This document shows positions 22,414 through 34,400 of a DNA stretch of 64,000 nucleotides, piece by piece. The notes under the pieces are model-generated. The model was not told the DNA's origin. It ran no database searches and saw only the letters and a program-made list of their open reading frames with translations. The position numbers and the translations under genes are program-made. Position 1 is the stretch's first letter. Each line of letters begins with the position of its first letter. Source of the stretch: Lasioglossum baleicum (Eukaryota > Arthropoda > Insecta > Hymenoptera > Halictidae); assembly GCF_051020765.1 (NCBI RefSeq), contig NC_134934.1, positions 9,748,001 through 9,812,000 of the forward strand, given 5' to 3'.

Positions 22414-25400
22414 CTGATTACAATTATCCTATTAAAAACACTTTCTCGTGTTCAACGAATCGTTTCAATGATATTTTCACGATACTCACCCGCCGTACGA
22501 TCTATAGGAGGGATGCGGAGGACCGTAATCCTTCGAGACGATGTGATCCACGTGTTCGCCGAGAGTAATCGGTTTGTTTCCACTTCCGTTACCGCTGGCG
22601 TTGCCGCTGTTGCCTCCGTTACCTTCGCCCGCAGGACTATGGGCCATTCCGTTAGGTTCTGCGGGAGCTTCCCGATGGAATCCCTGAAAAGTTTTTCATC
22701 GTGAAAAACACCTACGTTTGCGGACGAACAAAAGCGTACGAGGAGTCGCAAGAGGAGTGTTACAACGTACCTGGAAAAGACGATCACCTGGTCGTTGAGG
22801 TTGCGAGTTCCCGCTGGTGTTGTCCACGCTCTGATTAATTTGGTGAGTTATGATAGCATCTATCAGACTGGCGGCCGTCAAAGTAGACGCCGATTCGTTC
22901 TGCTGCTGGCTCGAGGGTTGACTCTGCCGGGACGACGATTGTTGCTGCTGTTGTTGCTGCTGTTGCTGTTGGGATTGTTGCGGTTGTTGGAGCCTCGAGG
23001 GTTGGGTGAATCCGCTGCTCATTAACCTGCTGGCGTCCCTGTCGAGCTGTTGTTGCTGGTCTCTGTACATTTGAGCCATATGCCTCCTCTCAGCCTCCAT
23101 TCTCTGCTGTTGTTGTATATGCTGCTGAAGCTGTTGTTGTTGCTGTTGCTGCTGCATATGCATGTCTCTTTCCCTCTGCTGTTGCACGGCCAATCGATGC
23201 TCCTGGTGCTCCTTTTCTCGCTGAGCGGCGACTGCAGCCATCTGTTGGTGGATTTCCTTCTCTCTCTGCTGATGGACGGTAAGACGGTGATCGGTGTGTT
23301 GTATATCCTTTTCTCTCTGCTGCATCGATAGCCTGTGCTCGGCGTGCTGCGCATCCTTCTCTCTCTGCTGAGCCATCAGTCTGTGCTCCTGCTGCTGCTG
23401 CTGAATTTCTTTCTCTCGCTGCTGCATCCTGTACTCCTCCTTCTCGCGCAGATGAACCAAATCGCGTTCTCTCTCTCTGTCTCGTTGGTGATGGTGGGCC
23501 ACCGCCATTCTGTGATCCGCTTGGTGCATGGCCAAGCGATGTTTATCTCCATAGCGGTCGGCCAGCAGCCTGTCCGCCATGGTTTTCCCGAGACCCTCGT
23601 GACTGCTGCTGACGGAGGCGGGGTGGCTGTGTGGATGGGGAACTGGAAGACTGGGTTGTTGCACGGCGACGTCCACTAAACTGGAAAAAGCTTCGAGTCC
23701 CGGTGGCGGGGGTGGATAATGCATCTGTTTCTGAGGATTATGCCTCTGGATCACTCCTTGCCGCGGTTGTGTGTGCGGCTGCGGCGGAGGCGTGCTTGTG
23801 TAATACAACGTCGACGGCGGCTCGTTCTTGTTGCCTCCCTCCGACGTGGTTCCGCTCCGGCTACGCGCGTGCATTTGTTGGCTGGTTATATAGTCGTTCA
23901 TGATGATCTGTCGCGAGGATAACTGTTGCTCCATCGTGTAGCTGGGCGGTCGAGCGGAATAAGAATTGTATTGATTGCTATGCGTCACTACCACCGTCGC
24001 GGTTCCTGTTTGACTCTGGCCCTGTCCAGGAATGTTGCCTGTCGTCACGGGCGAATGTCGGATAGTTCTGTGATAGTCGTACATAGGTGCTCGCTTGTCC
24101 ACCGCGAACGGATGAACCGGCGTGCCTTGAGTTATCGAACCCGTCTCTTTAGGTCCTTGATTACTGGGAGCATTCACTGCGCTCGCGCCGCTGGCGACGC
24201 TCGACGTGCCTGCAGCGCTGCCGGGATTCCCTGGCGGCGTCATTTGCCTGAGAAGACCGTCGTAACGGGCGCTGGACACCGGTGTACCGTGCGTGATCGA
24301 GCCACTCTTGTGCCCAGGTGTTCCTATGGTGCTCAATTTAGGCGACAATTTCGGATGTGGCGGCGGCACGGCGACCTTGTTCATTTTCGGTGTGAGAGGT
24401 GCTTGAGGCCGCGGCGAAGAAGCATAAACCAATGGACTCTTCGCGCCGCGGCTTTGCTCCGGATGAGCGTGAGGGTGGTAGTAAGCACCCGGAGGTGGCT
24501 CTGGCCGATAAAGCGCAACCGTCGGTGGCTTATGAAGCGGTTGCAAGGAATGATTGTAATCTTGTTGTTGTCTTGGTTTCTTAATACTCAAATCGAGGGT
24601 GCCTTCTGTCTCTCGGAGCGCTTGTTGAACTTGCATCACGATCAACCCTTCCTTTGGAATCAGATCCGAGGACGAGGACTGACTGGTCGATGCCGCTGGA
24701 GGACAGGGGGTGATTGTTGCTTGCATTTGGCCTGGAATAATTTGAAGATACAGTTCATTTTCTCGCGGATTAAACACGAAGAACCTACTTAACGCGTCGA
24801 TCACTATCCTAACTGTTCTAGCTTGAGAATATAACGACTGAGAATAGTTTTTAAATTTATAATATTTAATTCTATAATTTTGACGAGCATTTTTACTCTG
24901 GATGTACATATCTATTCATTACGTTACTATCAGATTCTTAACCTTTACGATATCGGGGGTTTTTATATTCGGTGTTTCAAGCATGAACCAAGGTGTTGAG
25001 TACACTAGCAAATATTAATTTTGCATTAAGCTACACTCCTCAGAAGAATTAAGGGATCACTTCTGCGAACCCGAAAAATTGCCCCCGCTTTACGCGATCA
25101 TAACTCTGTCAAAAATTCTGAAATCTGAAACTAGAGGTTTCAGGCTTTGAAACCATTGTTTAACGATTTCGGTACAGCAATTTTTCGGGTTCGCAGAAGT
25201 GATCTCTTAATTCTTTTGAGGAGTGTAGTTATCCTATTGTGTAAAAATTTATTTACGTTGGAGTGATATAAAGTTCCACGTAATCAGTTATGTAGAAAGT
25301 GGAGTGCGAGTAACTCAAGGTTATGGCATGGCAGTGAACGTGATGAACAACGTGTTCATCTTCATTCGACTCACCAAGTTGTTGAGGACTAGGTGCGGAA

Positions 25401-28400
25401 CGATGCGCGTGATGTGGACCCGACACCACCGACAGAGTTGCCAGATTCGAGTCCCTGGACATGGTCGTGTTCGCCATGGAGCTTGACGGCTTGTATTCCC
25501 TGACGAAAGTGATGTCGTTCCGATGATCCGTCTTCAGTATGCTGGATATCGTTGGCGTCCCCGAATTGACCGGCACCGAGGAACCGCCGGTGCCGGCTGG
25601 GCTGTTGGGGTTGCGTTTCAGCTGCATCTCGATGACGCCAAGCATAAGATCTTTAACGGTGAGCGGGTTCGAGTTGCTCGTGGTCGACGGAGGCGAATGC
25701 GAAGCAGGCGGCAATTGCTGGTGTGGCTGTGGATGTTGTTGTTGAAGCGGCGTAGCGTTGTTAGCGGTAGTTAATGTCACAACGACGCTGCTATTATCTA
25801 AATCGGCACCTCCCTGACCCTCGTCCGCCGTCTCCTGAAACAATCATCGAACCTCTATCAGACGGCCCTATCAAGATACAAACTTTCGTCTTATTTAACA
25901 TGTCGAAAAGGAAACGAGCCACCCCCAACGGGTTCGGATAATGTTCAAAATAATGCAAGGCCTTTTCGCATCCTTCTCCTCAGTCTGAGAGGCGAAAGGT
26001 AAACTTGGTCTTACCGTGGCCGAGCTGTCGTAGTCTTCTCTAGTGCCAGCCGAAGCAGCGTTGCTACCTCCGCTGGTGGAAGACTGTTGCGACGAACCTA
26101 TGCTCACCGGTGGCACTAATGATACCACAGCGATGTCAGCCAGCTTGTCGCCAAGCTTCTGATCCGTCGATCGTGAGAAAGACATAGGCAAAGTCGTAGA
26201 AGAACCCGGTGTTCCTGGCGTTCCGCTCGACATATTGTTCGCTGGACTACCCGCGCTGGCCGTATCGCTCGAGTCGTGAACCTACAAATGAAAGTAACTA
26301 CTTAAAAACTCTTCAACTTATATTGGGCTTAGCAGACGAGTCCGTTCGCGTTTCTTTACAAGAACGTTGCTACATGTACAGTAAGCAGCATAACTGATCC
26401 AATAACCACAAGTTTTGTACAAATCATTATTTATTGCTAGGAATATAGAAGAATAACAAAAAATCAACATTATAATTATTTTTATCATAGTTGGAAGTAA
26501 CTGAAGAAATTTTTTTCAATAATTAATGTCTCCTCGTTTAGCAATGACAACAAAAATAGATTGACTCGGTTTTGCACCACGTCCAATACTTAATCCAATA
26601 ATGTCCAATAATGTTGATTTTTTGTTATTCTTCTATATTCCTAGCAATAAATAATGATTTATACAGAGAACTTGTGGTTATTGGTTCAGTTTCGCTCCTT
26701 ACTGTATATTACTTTTGCATAAAAAAAAGGATATCACGCGGTCCCCACAAGTGTCTCCCTGTCGTCTTCCGACGGACGATCAGCACAGGTACCCCTAGCA
26801 CGCTATGGTTACTAAGGTAAGAGTTGGTCTTACCTTACAGCACCCCGCTTCGAAACGCTTTGTGCTTGAAAAACTTGGCAACTGGAGTATAACTAGAAAA
26901 ATCAGTGAACACGAACCGCTAGCTCGTCGCAGCTGCTCGTACTGCTACCGCTCTCCTCTTCGTCCGTCAAGCAAGGTCTCCTTTCCTCGCCCAACGACTG
27001 ATAATACTCGGCGACCATTTGGTCCAAGCTCTGTTTCTTCCTGTACGCGAAGTAGTAGTTCTTGCATTGATGGTTCGTCTTTCCGGGTATTTGCTCGGCG
27101 ACCTTCAACCAGTTGGTGCCATGTTCTCTGAGCGCTCTCCTGAGCTGCTCAAGCTCTTCGTCTGTCCATTGCCGGGCCATGGAATCGGCCGTGTTCTCAG
27201 CGACCTCGGCGCTGCCGGTTAGATGGGGTGCCAGACGTCTCGATATTCGGTTGAAGCAGGCTGAACAGCACTTGGTCGCGTTGCTAGGTATTTCTGTAAG
27301 AAGAGAACGAATTAGACGATTGCTTCGAGGAAGATCGCGGAACTTTTCTGCAGAAATAATGTTGGAACACTCACGGAACTCCTGGATAATCGGGTCACGA
27401 ATCTCGGCGGGTAGATCGAGCCATTTGGCGGGCAACGCTCTTAGCCGTTTCACTCTGGTCTTCGAGCTGGCGTTGTTCACGTTCGGGCAACCTGGCAGAG
27501 GACACGAGGTGTAGCGTCCCCTGACCGCTTTGCACCTACAGGTGTTACAGACACGGGCACCGGGCGCCACCTGATCCTCTCGCAGCCCGTACTGGCCTGC
27601 CTGACTCCTTGGCAGAGCTCGGCTTTGCGCGCTACCCTCGACCACGTTTTGGCAGACCGTGCAGGCGTGGGGTCCGATCTGTCTGCTACCTTCTGCAACG
27701 AAAAGAGACATACGTCCAGTTAGTTGATGATAGAGATGTTACTTGTTTAAGATCTCGGATAGAAAAACAATTATCCGGGCACCCTGGTATATCATACAGA
27801 GTTGTGCAGAATTACAATTGAATTACTCGAGAATTAAAATTACAAAGTAATTGAATTAGATTGTAATTCAGTTATATTGTAATTTATAGTTCAGATCTTC
27901 ATTCAATTAAATTACAATGTAATTCGTAATTGCAATGGGGTACAATTATAAAGTACTTCATAATTAAATTCCATAAAATAGCGTTACGTATTATGAACGA
28001 GGACGAGGAATAGAAACTACGCCGCGCAGACACTAAACAAGTATGTATATGAAAGAAAAACATAAAAATATATGGCACTTCTTCAAAGTTCTGGGCTATA
28101 ATTTGGATAGTTGTATTTCAATTATATTGTATTTTAAATATATTATATTTCAATTATATTGTGTAATTCAATTATACAGTGGCCGAAATTTCTATAAAGT
28201 CACTGTGTTTTGTGCCCGTGCGAAATCAATACGGGCCGGTTTATGTACTTCTTTAAGGCCTGGTTTACGTTGTATTTTTGTCCAGAAGAATTTAAAAGTT
28301 GTTGCACACGTCTTGTTGTTACCGGGAGCTCCAATTCAGCTCGAAATTGTGCTGCATTTTTCCTTTCCTTAGCTGCAGACCTCATTAATATTGAATGTTG

Positions 28401-31400
28401 TCTCTTTGACTATTTTTTATTACTACCTTTAAGATGATTTTTTCCGTAATTTTCACGTAAATTGATATAATTATTAATCACAGTACATGACCGATTAGTT
28501 TTCTTAGCAATTGCGCGATTAGAGCAGCCCATATCTTTATAAGCATCGATCGATGCTTTTTCTTCACTTGTTAGTACTTTTCCTCTCGGCATTCTCATAC
28601 ACGTGAATGAAATTATAACAAACAGGATTTTTGCGAGTTCTACAACTAATACTTTTAGAATATTCGCAGTTTTCCGTAGTTCTCTGCTCAGAATACAGAG
28701 AAACACTAAGTGACTTTATAGAAACTTCGCACTTGTGTTCTGCATCACACAGAAAAAAAATCAGAACGAACGTAAATAGTAAACATAGCGGTCTAGAGTA
28801 CGCAGTCCCTCTATCCGAGTGTCTACAAGGCACAAGACCAGATACGATAAATCAACACAAATGATGATATTTTTAAAATATCTATGAAAAAGGAGATGAC
28901 TTTATAGAAATTTCGGCCACTGTATTAAACTTCATGGAGTTAAAACTGATGGGAAATGAAAAGGGGGATATTTTATTTATTTATTATATTATTTATTTAT
29001 ATTATATTTATTTAGGTTGTAGATTATTTATTCATACAAATACCTTGACAAACACATTATTGCATATAGAGGCAACTCATTTTGATGAGGTTAATAGTAT
29101 TTAATGTATTGCATTTAGTAAAATTTAACTTGTTACATTAAAATTTTTAATTTTTTTGTCATTATTGGGTTACGGGGAGGCGCAAGTTAGACACTTGCCA
29201 CAGGCGGTTCATACCCTCGTTACGGCACTGTACATATGTACGACGCGACATACATATAGACAGAACACGTCACGTGATCAGTCCGTGGCGGAAGTGTGGG
29301 GAATAGCGTCGTAGAAGGGGAAGGTAGAGTGGGGACACAAATCTTAATCTGGCGACTCTCTGCCTCTGCTGAAACTGTCGCTCGGCAGACTCGACGATAC
29401 TTGCACTAGTCAACGACACTGCAAAGGGGAACAAATGCGACAGTTGAGAAATCTGATGAGCATATTTTTGCTTATCATCTTCGCGATCGAGTTAAGCGTA
29501 CGGAGTTAATCATGACGGAGAAGGAACTCGAGCGAAAACATGAGAACCCCGTCGGTATACAGGAGCACGCCCCAAACCCACCCCTCGCAACACTGAAAAA
29601 GGATGGAAGAACGGAATACGAGAGGGGCGGGGTGGGGGGCAGATGGGAGGAGAGTTAGCGCACGGAAACGGAGCGAGAAACAGAATAATTACCGAGACTT
29701 TGCTGGTTAACTAATTAAGGGTGGCCAATTAAAAAGTTCTCTCGCCCACACTCGCAAACATTGGCGCAGAGAGGTAAGAGACATGGTAAAATCGCTTTGA
29801 TGGTTTTACCCGCGCGATGCCGGACCGGCCCACAGCCTGAAAAATTTAAGTTTATTCTCCTGACAATTATCGCGAATCGCGGCCTCATTTACTGAGTAGT
29901 CGACCGAGTAAAAAGCCGTTTCGAACTAGAGAAAACTATTCAAATATGCACGGGTTACAGCGGCGCGTCGATATTAAAAAGCCTTTCTCATGGTCGGAGA
30001 GCGTCCAGTTTTTTTAATGTTCGTTCTCGGCGAAATATTTTTCAACCATTTTGTCTCCTTACTGAAAATTCTCTCGTTTCGAAATTAAATAAGTAGTGTT
30101 GTCTTCGACACGTGAAATAAAGCAAATGTAAGGACGTGACCCTACGCAATTTCTTTTATTGGCCAATTTTAAATTGAACAAAGCATCGGCATTTTTTAAG
30201 ATATCAGATATTAACTAGTTATAATCAGACCAATCGACTTCCATTTCTCTGTAAGGCTAGAAAAATCAACTATCTCTTATTTACATCTCCGAATGGAATA
30301 GCGGAAAATTTTCCGCGCGTTCGCCAATTCGTGTATGCTGATCTCTTCATACGATAATCTCCGGAGAGCTGTCAGGTTGCTCCTCTGTCTTTCGAAGCAC
30401 GCGGAGAGAATTATTGTTGACGCCAAAACGCCGATTGTATTGGCCGGATATGACCAAGAGAAACGGAAGGGACCCCGGAGGAAGAATCGTGTGCCGAGCA
30501 ATCATATAAACGCCATACGCGAACGTTCGCGACACTGATTGGCAGGTAATCCCCGGAGCAAGAGAAATTGCCTCCAATAATATAACCGACCGCGCCGCTC
30601 GCGGACCTGCCACCAGGACTAATTTTATGCTACTTGTCCGAAACTGGACGGATTAATTGACCGAAAGGGGTAGAGTCACCCCATCGTCCGGTTCGACCGT
30701 TTTCAATTATTGATGCGCAAACGTTGGACGATTTTCCTATGTTTTGCCAAACGATGTCGAGGTCAGCGTCGCGCAAAGTGCACATCGGGATGGACCTTAT
30801 TTGTCGGGCGATGAATATTTTTCCGGAACACCGACTAGGATTGTGCTCTTCGATAAAATGATCACATTGATCAACAATCTCAACCCCCTCAGTTGGTATG
30901 AGATCGGACGAGTCACGAAAGGGTAAAATATCCACTGGAAAGGTAATTGATTGATTTGACTTGTAAATTATAGAATAACAAATCTGAGATTCGTCACTTT
31001 CTATTAAGAGTTTGCGAGAACCCAAAAATGTAGGGATCTCGATGGTCGGGACGGGTCGGGGAAACATCGGGACGAGATTCCACAAACTTGGAATTGATAA
31101 AAAAAACTTTTTAAAAACCACGCTTATATTAAAATGCACTAAAAAGAAGAAAATAATTTTGTTAGACATTGGTGACTATAAATAAAAGCGTGGGGCGCTA
31201 AACTATATTGACGTAATCTTCGCGTGGGCGCTCCACGCTTTTATTTATAGTGACTAATGTCTAAAAAAATTATTTTCTCCTTTCTAGTGCATTTTAATAT
31301 AACCGTGGTTTTTAAAAAGTTTGTTTTTATATATATTTTCTACTTTTTAGTGGAGTAGGGAGCGCTGGCGCGCGGAGTGGGGATCGCTGAACGCGATCAC

Positions 31401-34400
31401 GTACTACCGAGCGTCGCGCGACGAGTTGTAACGGTTAATATTAAAAAATTTTCTCCTGAACGCACAGTTTTCTTTTTAAATTTGTTTATTAATATTGCAT
31501 TGTAATCCAGAGTTCTCAGCTACGTTTAAAGTTTCAAGTCTCTAGCTCATCGGGAAGTGGTTTAACATTCAATTAAAAGATTTGACGCATACAACGACAA
31601 CTCGGCAAGCTAATATAAGCGTGCTAAAAAGGGCGGAAGACCAAGGCGACAGCCAGCGGGATACATAATCGTCGATGGCGCGGAACAAAATCGCGCAAAG
31701 TATTCCACAAGCTGTAATGCCCACGGGGAAAGGGAACACTGGCGACGTTTCCGTGGAAGCTACTTTTTCTCGGTTGTGTGTCGCGCTGTGCGGAGACATG
31801 CAGGACAAATGCCATCAAATTGGAAGAGCGCTCCTTGTCCCTTGTTCGAGCGATTAACCGTCGCAAAGGGGACGAAAAAAGGAGAGAAGAAATCGGTGTC
31901 GGCGCGGGGGACATTAGCTATGTGCTAATTAAGTCGGCTCGAAACGGACGACAACGGTTATACGTATATACCTTGCACATTTCACAAAAGGTATCGCGAG
32001 AGAGATCCTCCTCTCGCGCACCCTTTCTCCGACGACCCACTGCTTTCTCCACCCTTCGCTCCGCCTCCAATTTTCTCCTCTACAATGCAAACTCTCGATC
32101 GGTAACTGGTGATACAACCAAAACGGGCGTGATTCTACCTTAACCCTCATACGTTCCTCGAAAATAGTCGCATAAGTGATTCTGGTATAATAATTCACCA
32201 ATTTCTGCTCTACCCTTCAGATCAACAAATTATCTTTCGTTTATAGTACTCCCTCTGTTTCGTGATAATAGTAGCCAGTTCTTATTTCTGATCTTGTATG
32301 AATTTGTAAGTCATTACTAGACTGCGGATCTTTATGCAAAATAAAAATGTTTTAGGAATAACATAAAAGTAGATTTCATCCCTTAACGAATTTGTTACAT
32401 TAAAAGCAATATTACAACGTTCTTGAATTATTTAAACCTTTTACTGTTTTGTATTTCAACGTTCGTTACATGTGAGTGAATTCGTCTTGACCCACGCTTT
32501 CGTATGACAGCGACAGTAAATCTACCAAGTACAAAACGCATAAACGTGTGTAAACACATAGAAGCGAGAAGATTGAATTTACTTAAACGTTCCACCATTT
32601 CCATAACAATAAATGCTTGAATCAGTGATTGAATTGTTTCGAGTGATATCGCGTAATCAATTCTTGTCAAGTGTTGTCACGAACTTTGCCTATTGAATTT
32701 TTATCGAGTATCGGGAACGTTATTTCTTTGCAGTATCATCGAATCGAGCATTACTTCGTTAACTTTGTGCGAGTAACGTGTCAGCATAAATTAAATAAAT
32801 CGAGTTGCACTCCGCGGGATTGCCAATTAAGGATTCAGCAAATAACTATCATTTCACGTTTCATAAAACAAACAAGGATGGGCTGATGCACAATGCAATG
32901 TTAGCCTATTAAAAAAAATATATTTCACTTTTCCCTGCCGAAAAAATATTTTAATCATCGGATTTAGCATTTACACAATTTTCATGTCTTTCTCGTTTCT
33001 CTGATCGACAGAGTGAGAAACACAGAAACATACTGTTTGTATCATCATTGTATTTATACTTTTACGTCGATGCATTAAAGTAAATACATGGAAAATATTT
33101 TCTATATGCGTGAACTTAAAATCATTGGAGCCATTTTGTTCTTAATTGCTTGCAGCATAACTTGTTTTCTTTTTCATCTTATTATTACAAATGGGTTGAT
33201 ATTCAACTGAAATAAAACAATTGGTTTCGACCGGCGGATGAAATTAGAAAAATAGTTATAATTCGTAGTAATTAGGTTAACCTAAAAATTGAAAGATGTG
33301 TCAAAACAAATGACAGATGTCATGAAACATTGATTTTGATTGAAGGCTTCGTAATTTCGCGCTACAACATATCGATGAGTGATCGAAATGAACTTGTCTC
33401 ATCGATAACTGCTTTGAGCAATCGAAACAGTTTTTCTTCATCGATAACAGTTATAAGTTAATCAATTTGTTTCTTTATATTTCGTGTACATTATCTTAAA
33501 TTTCAATAATAATCAGCTTTTTATTGAAGATTTTTATCGTAGAAAATTGTAGAACAACTTATTTTTTTTCCGTGGACAAATAAAGCAGCCGCTATTGTAA
33601 AGCATAACTCGAACTATCACGGTAATTAGTGATTCCGCGTCGGGTTAAATTAATCGAGGCTTCTTTCCGCTCGTAATTCCAATGAACAACCGGCGCGCTC
33701 GGAATCAAAGAGAATATTTTATTAAGGCGGAGACACGGGATACCTGTGGGGGATATGTGCGCACTAACGTTAGCTAGTTGGTCCAACCCATTAGCTGACC
33801 CTTGGCTCATTCAATAGACGTTCGAATCATTCCGTAATCGGGTTGCTGCGTCGGAGAGGGAGAACAAGGGAGAGAAATGTATTCACCGCTGTATTGTTTT
33901 GCATTTCGCATCTGAATTGAATAATTTCAGTAATCCTGTCGACTCGACTCCTCCGAGGTCGAATTCTACAGGATAATCCGCGATCAGAGTAGTCTACGAG
34001 AAATTGATTTTATACTCATGAATTAAACATTGAAAATCTGGAATAAAATTAGTTTCAGTGACGCTTTCACTTCGAGAATATCCGAAGATTTCTTTGGCAA
34101 CGATCACGTTATGTCAGCAACATTTAGTTCGTGTTATGTAATCAAGCAGAAAAGGTATTCGAGCTCTCTTAATAATTACAGAAATTAATATACTCCCTCT
34201 GTATCATAATAATAGTAGCAAGTGAACATTTAAACGGGAATTATTGGCGAACGCAGCTCTGTAAGTTATGTTGTAGCGGGAAATTGCGAAGCCTTCAATC
34301 AAAATCAATATTTCATGACATCTGTCATTTGTTTTGACACATCTTTCAATTTTTAGGTTAACGTAATTATTACGAATTATAACTATTGGGTTGGCAAATA

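Noticed and set aside
23926..24792. A 288-codon plus-strand frame
   Set aside because: It is the antisense shadow of the large Smrter exon, Arg-rich with no domain.
26902..27711. Reading the SANT2 region as a separate gene starting MSLFVAEGS
   Set aside because: The start lies in the intron upstream of a clear acceptor, and an 81-nt intron is needed to join the cysteine-rich part to SANT2.
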